The notes below the pieces were generated by a model that was given only the letters and a program-made list of their open reading frames with translations, was not told the DNA's origin and did no database searches. DNA of 64,000 nt from Ceratothoa steindachneri. Lineage: Eukaryota; Arthropoda; Malacostraca; Isopoda; Cymothoidae. Positions 57,890-64,000 of this stretch are shown one piece after another (positions within the stretch are counted from its first letter, which is position 1; each line of letters begins with the position of its first letter). The DNA lies in contig OZ018321.1 in assembly GCA_963969495.1 (NCBI GenBank), forward strand, positions 189,369,485 to 189,433,484, written 5' to 3'. The position numbers and the translations under genes were made by a program.

Positions 57890-60133
57890 ACTTTAAGCAA
57901 AAAGTGACCAAATTATCATAACTATTTCACCTTAAAATATCAAGGTCACTCACTTCTCTCTGTATCTGTTGCAAATTTATCTTTTCGTTTTGTTAACAAG
58001 TTACATATAATTCTTAACTATAAACTGTTATATATGCTATAACAGCTTCTGATATAATTTGTCAGATAACCCATGGCGGCGCTAACAAAGAAGAAGTGCC
58101 GACAGTATTCTGATGAATATTTGTCTTACGGATTTCTTCCATCACCACAGAATGCAACGAAACCAATGTGCCTCATATGCCTGGATGTACTTTCAAATGC
58201 AAGCATGAGGCCTTGTAAACTTAAAATACATCTGGAAACCAAGCACAATGAAAAAAAGACAAACCAGTAGAATACTTTAGAAAACTCCGTGATGATTTTC
58301 AAGCAAGAAAAACAGTGGTTCAAGTGTTTCACAGCCAAGTAAGCAAACTAAATGATGGTTTATTGGCATCTTATGAAATTAGCAAGATAATATTAAAGGC
58401 TGGAAAACCCCATAACATTGGTGAAAAAGTAATTTTGCCAGCAGTGTCTGTTATAATTTCATCAGTTCTAAAACAAAGTGTAAGTGAAATCACTAATTCC
58501 ATCCCGTTATGCAACTCATCTGTGTCACGACAAATTGATGAAATGGCAGAGGATGTTGAAAATCAATTAATAGCTAATTTGCAAGTAAAACAGTTTGTTC
58601 TTCAGTTTTATGAATCAACATTAAGAGATAATGAAGTAATTCTACTAACATATGTTAGATTTATGTATGATCAAGGACCCAGAGAGGAAATGCTTTTCAC
58701 CAGAAGTCTTAAGACAGACACAAGAGGTGAAACAATTTTTAATGAAGTTGTTACCTATTTCAAGGAAAGCAATATTCCACTCAAAAACATAATGGCATGT
58801 TCTACTGATGGTGCATCATTCATGACTCACGGATACAAAGGTTTTATTGAACACTTGAAACAAGCTGTCCCCAAGGTATTTTGCATACACTGTGTGATAC
58901 ACCGTCAACACTTAGTTGCTAAGAAATTGAGTGGACGCCTACATGATGCCCTTAGTGTTGTGAAAAAAGTGGTTAACCATATTAAATCAAATTCTCCAAG
59001 AGACGGCCTCTTTCGGGAATTCTGTAGTCAAAATGGAGAATAGTTTGAACGTCTTGTAATGCATACTGAGTTGAAATGGTTGTCAAAGGGGAATTGTCTT
59101 CATCGTTTTATTGCACTTTGGGATTCTATTGTCTTATTTCTGGCCAACACCCATCTTGGAGAACAACTGCTTGCCATTAAATTTGATGTATTTTACTTAT
59201 CAGATATATTTGAAAAAATCAATTTACTTAATAAACAGCTCCAAGAAAAAAAATTGGATCTCATATCCAGTAAAGGTGCAATTACTGCTTTCCTGAAAAA
59301 GCTACAGTTGTACAAGATTAATATCAGACGTCGTGCATTTGAACAGTTTCCTTGTTTGGCATCAATTAGCAGCGATCTGCGCGATGATGATCTTGCATTG
59401 TATGGTGAATATTTGGAAAATTTACACAAAGATATGAAAGCTCGGTTTAGTGACTTATTCATGATGGATATACCAACTTGGGTGACAATTCTTTTCGAAG
59501 TTAATATTGCCGATGTAGACATTTCTTTATAGGAAACCCTCATTGAATTACAAAGTGATGAAATATTGCAGGCAAAATTGAAAGATGAGAAGCATGATAT
59601 ATAGAAAACAAAGGAAGCTGCTAAAAAGTATCCACTACTCTGGGATAAAGCACAACCCTACGTCATTGCTTTTCCATCATCTTACCTTGTTGAATCAGGA
59701 TTTAGTCGTGTTTCTCACTTATTATCAAAAGCTCGTAATAGGCTCGACATTGTGCAAAGGGGTGATCTTCGACTATCATTGACATCGATGGAACCGAATA
59801 TAAAAAAAACTCGCTGAGCAACATCAGTCACAGGGATCTCATTGAATAAATCTACATTTTTTATTTAATTACTCCCAAATCTTTTTAAAGGTATATTATG
59901 GATTATTTACTAATGTACATAAATGCTCCATAAAATTTAACTATCAAATAATTTATTTGTATTAGTTTAAACTTAAAGTTTTCCTTCAAAATAAGCATAA
60001 TTATTTACTATTCTTTTACTTATTGATACAATTCCTTTGCTTTTTTATTAGTGAAAAATTTGGGGGCCTTGGGGCCACCGAATTATTTTTAAAGGAAAAG
60101 GGCCCATGGGTAAAAAAAGGTTGAGAACCACTA
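57890..60133 (+). mobile_element. hAT transposon (ZBED5-like), decayed
   Basis: The transposase occupies 58073-59817. The right terminus is GGTTGAGAACCACTA at 60119-60133, a one-base variant of the canonical CAGTGGTTCTCAACC end, followed by CTTTAAAC, which fits the hAT 8-bp target pattern. A CTTTAAGC string at about 57889 may be the left target copy, but the expected CAGTGGTTC left end is not visible, so the left terminus is lost or strongly diverged beside the (TA)n tract. Confidence 0.85.
58073..59817 (+). pseudogene. hAT transposase, ZBED5/SCAND3-like
   Basis: Starts at an ATG with a BED-type zinc finger: PMCLICLDVLSNASMRPC and HLETKH supply the C2/H2 ligands. A frameshift near 58268 leads to the main frame, which carries ASYEISKIILKAGKPHNIGE, CSTDGASFMTHGYKGF (catalytic Asp region), VFCIHCVIHRQHLVAKKL (CxxH block) and, after a stop at 59041, HTELKWLSKGNCLHRF. 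A stop at 59530 and another at 59602 follow. The hATC dimerisation region reads YVIAFPSSYLVESGFSRVSH then LLSKARNRLDIVQRGDLRL to the stop at 59815. Four lesions in total, with the reading frame otherwise well preserved. The family has been domesticated several times in vertebrates. This copy is not a functional gene. Confidence 0.9.
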
Positions 60134-60239
60134 CTTTAAACGAACGTTGGTAAGGGTCAATTGGCACCGTCTCAGGGGTTAAGGAAGTTGGGTTGGACTT
60201 ACGTATGGAGTTCACGGAGAGTTTCACCTTCAATCTTGA

Positions 60240-60312
60240 ACTGGAGATTGAAGTCTCATTGAAATAAATTATCCCCTCCACGTGATCAATGAAAGTTTAT
60301 CTAACATTTCGG
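60240..60312 (+). pseudogene. Penelope-like fragment (linker to GIY-YIG), plus strand
   Basis: Reads NYPLHVINESLS, the same block as the minus-strand Penelope element at 47.7 kb (NYPLHVINESLSKAKS). Homology fades after about 60312. Confidence 0.7.
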
Positions 60313-60539
60313 TGTAATTGTTATTTAAAAAAAAAAATGCGGTAGTTTTCTTATGGAATATCTACACAGAAATTCAACTTCCTTATGAAATCCAGTGTAG
60401 GATGAACAAATGTTGTATACGCGAAATATTCGTTGTTTTAGGCACTGATTTTATACGAAAAATCGCAAAAGCTGAAGAAGTTGAGGCCTTGGCCACTAAA
60501 GTTTGGCTTGCGAACAACTTTGGTTTTAAACCCTGTTAA
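60313..60539. other. Short spacer between Penelope fragments
   Basis: Includes an A11 run. The frame at 60318-60539 has no known motif. Confidence 0.45.
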
Positions 60540-60880
60540 AGAATGGAGGTTGTGAATATCCAAAAATTAGAGGGAACCATTGAACCTCTTTTCGCAGGTA
60601 AATTTAATATTTGGGATGCATGTGGTTGGTGTTTTCGAGGAATCTATCACATGAGTCCTCGGAATTGAAAAGGAGGTATGTGTCATCGACAAAGCAACGG
60701 TACAGTATGAGTCTAATGCTTCCCAGGTCTTGGTTGAGTAATTGTTCCTTAAACCAGGTCATTAATATATCATCAAAGACACGGCCCAAAGGACTGCCCA
60801 TGCCCATCCCATCTATTCGACAATAATTTCGTGGTTAAATGTTAAATAATTGTTTTTAACCACTAACTTTAGTAGTTCTT
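60540..60880 (-). pseudogene. Penelope-like RT fragment, minus strand
   Basis: MGMGSPLGRVFDDILMTWFK, then LYRCFVDDTYLLF (catalytic VDD) and a CDRFLENTN segment, followed in another frame by PNIKFTCEKRF and FLDIHNLH. These are consecutive Penelope RT blocks. The orientation is opposite to the fragment at 60.24 kb, and the sequence differs clearly from the 48-49 kb element (VDDTYLLF against VDDVISI), so this is a second Penelope lineage. Confidence 0.8.
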
Positions 60881-61360
60881 TAAAATTGGAGAATTAAACC
60901 AAAGAAAATTAGAGTTGGGTTGAGGAAAGGTACGTTTCTCAATTATAATATGTTGTAAGATCCTGAAGTTGTGCGCACACAACAATTGCTGTCAGAAATT
61001 CTTTGCTTCTTGGTTGATTTGCCCGTTAACACTTTCTTTGCAGATTGTGATTACCGATTAATTCATCTATTCACGCCGTGCTTTAAATTCCGACTGGAAA
61101 CCGCCTCACATTACACTCCCATCCTAATTGAGCGACTAAATTTCCCAATAACTCTTTGTCAAAAAGCGACGAAGAATTCTGGGTAAGGCCATGCGTAATC
61201 CTTTTCTAAGCAAATCTGGTTAGAGGTGAAGAGGTACGCCCGCCCGAGAAGACTCCTCTTTGTCTGACTTGGCGGAAACAACGGTGCAGAACGTCAACTT
61301 ATCCCCACTGGCCTCAGGGCAAATAGGAGACGATTAAGAAAGCTTTGCTCAAATGCAACT
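60881..61360. other. Spacer leading into gypsy relic B
   Basis: No clear motif. The stretch 61190-61360 may be decayed gypsy RT/RNase H sequence, judging by position only. Confidence 0.35.
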
Positions 61361-61375
61361 CCACTCCTCCAGCCA

Positions 61376-62720
61376 GTGGATGCGACAACTCATAACGCAG
61401 GAAGAACTGTGGGAAATGAGGCTACATCCGTCATTCGCCACCTGAGTACCTTCAGGTGGATCTCTTCTCATTTTACGCCGGATATTCGGCACATAAAGGC
61501 GGAAGACAACTTCGCTGCCGATGCTTTGTCGCGTTTGAACGTGGGTATAATCCAGCTCCAGGCAGCACAGGCCCGCTATAACGTAATTACTGACGCGCAG
61601 GACGTTGAGAATGACTACCTCAGGTTGTTTGAACGCCACTGTGTTCTCAGGTTCGAAATGATTGCATTGGCTCGGAAAATTTGCGCATATACTGAGGCAT
61701 ACCCATGGAAAAGCCGCGCCCTTATATTCATTCCGCTCATAGGGAAAACATTTTTTTATCTTTCTAACGCCTTTCTCTCCCAAGAATTTGGGCCTCTCAG
61801 AAGGGGCTTAAATTGCAGGTTATCTGGCGGCATTTAATACTGACCTTTGTCGCTGGGCCTGAACCTGCACCGAGTGCCAACGCTTCTGGGTCCAACGGCA
61901 CACCGTCACCACCTTAATGGGTCCCTGCGTCGTCGCATTTTGAGCTCATCAATCTTGACATCGAGGGGTCGCTCGGCCTCAGTAAAAGTTTCCGATACCT
62001 CCTCACTATGATAAACCATTTTTTCGCTGGGCAAGGGCCACCACTATGGCATCCATCGACGCACTTACCATTGTTCAGACGCAGCATTCACATGTGTGAC
62101 GCGGTTCGGTGTTCCATCCACAGTCATCACAGAATGAGGCCGGCGAGCTGAGTCCTACCTCTTGAGGGAAATCACTCTGGGCGTTGGAACCAGGCACATC
62201 CACACCACGGCATGATACCAACGTAGGAAGGGTTTCACCGCCACCTTAAAGGGCCCGTGATGATGGTTACAGCGCCAATTTGATCCGTGGAATCACTCCT
62301 CTTCCTTCTAAGCCTTAGGATAGTCTAGAAGCAGAACTTTAACGCGTCCCCGGCCGAGCTCGTCCCCATACTCCCACTGCGTGTACTAGGTAACTTCATT
62401 ACGAACAGCTCTCCTCCGGTTTCCCCCATCGAATTTCGTAGCCGACCTCCAGAGCATCTTAAAGTAACTCCAGCAGAAACCAACCTCACACAAATGGGAG
62501 AGGGCCATCTCCGTTGATAGAGACTTGCACAAAGCACGGTTGGTCTTTGTGTGCATCGACGGAGGTAAAAAGCCGCTATGGCACCCTTACGATGGCCTTT
62601 TCCAAGTCGACAGGTGTGCACAGTAGTACTTTGTGGTGTGATGAAACGAGAATGAAGAACGGCAGTTAATCGCCTGAATCCCGCACACTTTTAAACTCTC
62701 GTTACCAATGGCCGAGAACC
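61376..62720 (+). pseudogene. Ty3/gypsy pol relic B (RNase H end, integrase, C-terminus)
   Basis: The open frame 61376-61837 contains RHLSTFRWISSHFTPDIRHI then KAEDNFAADALSRLNV, the conserved end of gypsy RNase H. Broken frames follow in integrase order: CTECQRFWVQRHTVT (zinc-binding/linker), TRFGVPSTVITE (catalytic-core block, with the following Asp lost), and HKARLVFVCIDGGKKPLWHP then YDGLFQV (C-terminal SH3-like domain). RTAVNRLNPAHF follows, matching the gypsy VSVDRLKPAH ending. It is a relic with many shifts. It could belong to the same family as the RT relic at 12.4-13.6 kb, since the two cover complementary parts. Confidence 0.85.
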
Positions 62721-62832
62721 CCAAAGTCACTAGGGCAGGTGAAGTGTCAGGAACGTATGCAAGTCTCTTTTCTCACTGAACACCCGTTTTTCTTCGTCTC
62801 CTTCTAGAACTTCAGTGCTGGAGGATAGGCAT

Positions 62833-63290
62833 TTGTGTGGGTCTCCACACCTCACATTGACTCACACACATATTGCCCCATAAAATATATGCTCTCTCTA
62901 AAGAATGGAATTACAACACAGTAGCTCAGGACTTTGCCACTATCACACAGCTGTTTCGCGTCGAGTTAAACGCCTAGCCTTGGAAGCTTCATATTCACAC
63001 GCTCTGACCAGGCGAGCAAGTGCGGCATCCCCTGTTTCGGAGAGATAATCTCCAGAGTATTCTCCAAATAGGGAGCCAGGAATCTAAGGGGCGAAGAGAG
63101 GCAACATAAATATAAGGACAATCAGAAAGCAAGAGCACGTACGCGCCTTTCATTCGCACTCCTCCTCAGTCGCGTTTTTCCGATTCCTAAAGCCGCCTCG
63201 CATCATCCTTTCCATTTGTGATTTCTCCAAAATAAACTCTAAGCCGGTAAAACTTAGCTAACTTTAAAGTTTTAGCTATCCTCTCTAACG
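62833..63290 (+). repeat. Putative 3' LTR of gypsy relic B
   Basis: Starts with TGTGTGGGTCTCCACACC just after the pol C-terminus. Contains a TATA-like CATAAATATAAGG at about 63107 and AATAAA at 63230, in the order expected for U3-R. No second LTR copy was found in the window, so the boundaries are guesses. Confidence 0.35.
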
Positions 63291-63748
63291 CCGATTACAA
63301 ATTTAATTCCGAACCTGATTCTAGTAGCGTAAATATCAGTTATGGTTCTTTTTAATCGCATTATTTTAATTCAACTATTTTGTAACTCAGTATATTTTTG
63401 TATAAAAGTTTGAGTCGTTAATAATGCCACCTAGATTTTCCAATCTAGGTGGTAAATCAGATGCCACGAAGAATTGTGGCTGTAATTAATGCAAAAGTGG
63501 GTTCAATTAAGTGTTAAAGTAATTAAAAATAAATAAGCATATAATATATAGAGAGAATTCAGTTGCCACAAATGCCTAATTACATTATAGGAATGATTCC
63601 ATAGAGTGCTTTTTACTTTTGGTCATGGGTATTTATAAAGGTGCGGTGGGTAATTTGCCGTCTAACCCCAACCTAAAAGGAAATAACACAGAGTTTATTT
63701 AATCAAATATATTTATCCAAGTTACCCGTTAAAGACTTAAAGATTGTA
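63291..63748. other. Spacer, no gene recognised
   Basis: AT-rich. The only notable structure is CCACCTAGATTTTCCAATCTAGGTGG (63429-63454), a short perfect-stem hairpin. Confidence 0.5.
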
Positions 63749-63847
63749 CTATTCATTTAATTCAATAAAATCACCGTCGGACTCAACGACGGCATCCAAG
63801 CAGAGTTGGAACCTGTTACAGGCCTGCTCGACGGTCCCCCTGTCCAT
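63749..63847 (-). pseudogene. DDE (mariner-lineage) transposase C-terminus
   Basis: The minus strand ends with TVEQACNRFQLCLDAVVESD and GDFIELNE before a stop at 63749-63751. This matches the C-terminal SCxxFRxRLExVIxAxGGYIE block of mariner-lineage transposases with the FSDEKNF signature. The sequence further upstream (to the window end) is not clearly alignable, so only this short segment is supported. Confidence 0.55.
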
Positions 63848-64000
63848 CTTGTTGCAAAATAAAGTAATTTTCTTGATACAGGCGACGAAAATTAGGCAAC
63901 AACATTGTTTTCAGGAGTTCAATGTAATTAGAAGGATTCACATTTGTCTTTTCAGTATCAATAAAATTAAAATCTGTTTTGCCATTCCAAGAGACCCCTG

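Noticed and set aside
62325..62621. 98-codon minus-strand frame
   Set aside because: Antisense to the gypsy integrase relic, whose C-terminal motifs are clear on plus.

Overview
The window is AT-rich, gene-poor eukaryotic DNA that is mostly transposable elements. GT-AG introns, CR1, I-clade, Penelope-like, Ty3/gypsy, Tc1/mariner and hAT elements, and very long (TA)n tracts suggest an invertebrate animal, most likely an arthropod (a crustacean or chelicerate fits best, but other protostomes are possible). Species assignment is inference. Nothing resembles a bacterial operon.

Only one host gene is convincing: three plus-strand exons of a leucine-rich-repeat (LRR) protein at 19957-20028, 22339-22473 and 32901-32972. 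All have clean splice sites and phase-2 boundaries and read through as tandem LRRs. The 10.4-kb second intron holds an antisense 6.6-kb I-clade retrotransposon. The first holds an antisense CR1 fragment.

Layout. 1-1.5 kb: CR1 tail and a Tc1 fragment. 3.4-5.1 kb: inverted-repeat units separated by (TA)n tracts; the largest palindrome has hammerhead-ribozyme-like cores in both arms. 6.9-7.2 kb: minisatellite. 8.1-9.9 kb: an unclassified dispersed element (here 'R1') ending in two hairpins, one with compensatory base changes between copies. 10.8-14.3 kb: mariner and gypsy relics and a 225-bp tandem duplication. 16.2-19.0 kb: a higher-order minisatellite (about 33 bp, then 97 bp, then 190 bp). 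19.9-33.0 kb: the LRR gene with its inserted elements. 33.5-45.3 kb: Tc1, mariner and old CR1 relics, including a three-level nested insertion at 37.1-40.0 kb. 47.0-49.3 kb: a Penelope-like element with RT and GIY-YIG regions. 49.4-60.1 kb: hAT ends, two CR1 copies in opposite orientation (one nearly full length, with PHD-like and SGNH-esterase ORF1 domains) and a ZBED5-like hAT transposase. 60.2-64 kb: Penelope fragments, a decayed gypsy pol/LTR and the C-terminus of a DDE transposase.

Almost every transposon ORF carries stops or frameshifts, so they are annotated as relics. The items most worth checking are the R1 element with covarying hairpins, the palindromic hammerhead-bearing unit, the tRNA-like unit with terminal inverted repeats inside (TA)n, and the seamless nested insertion.
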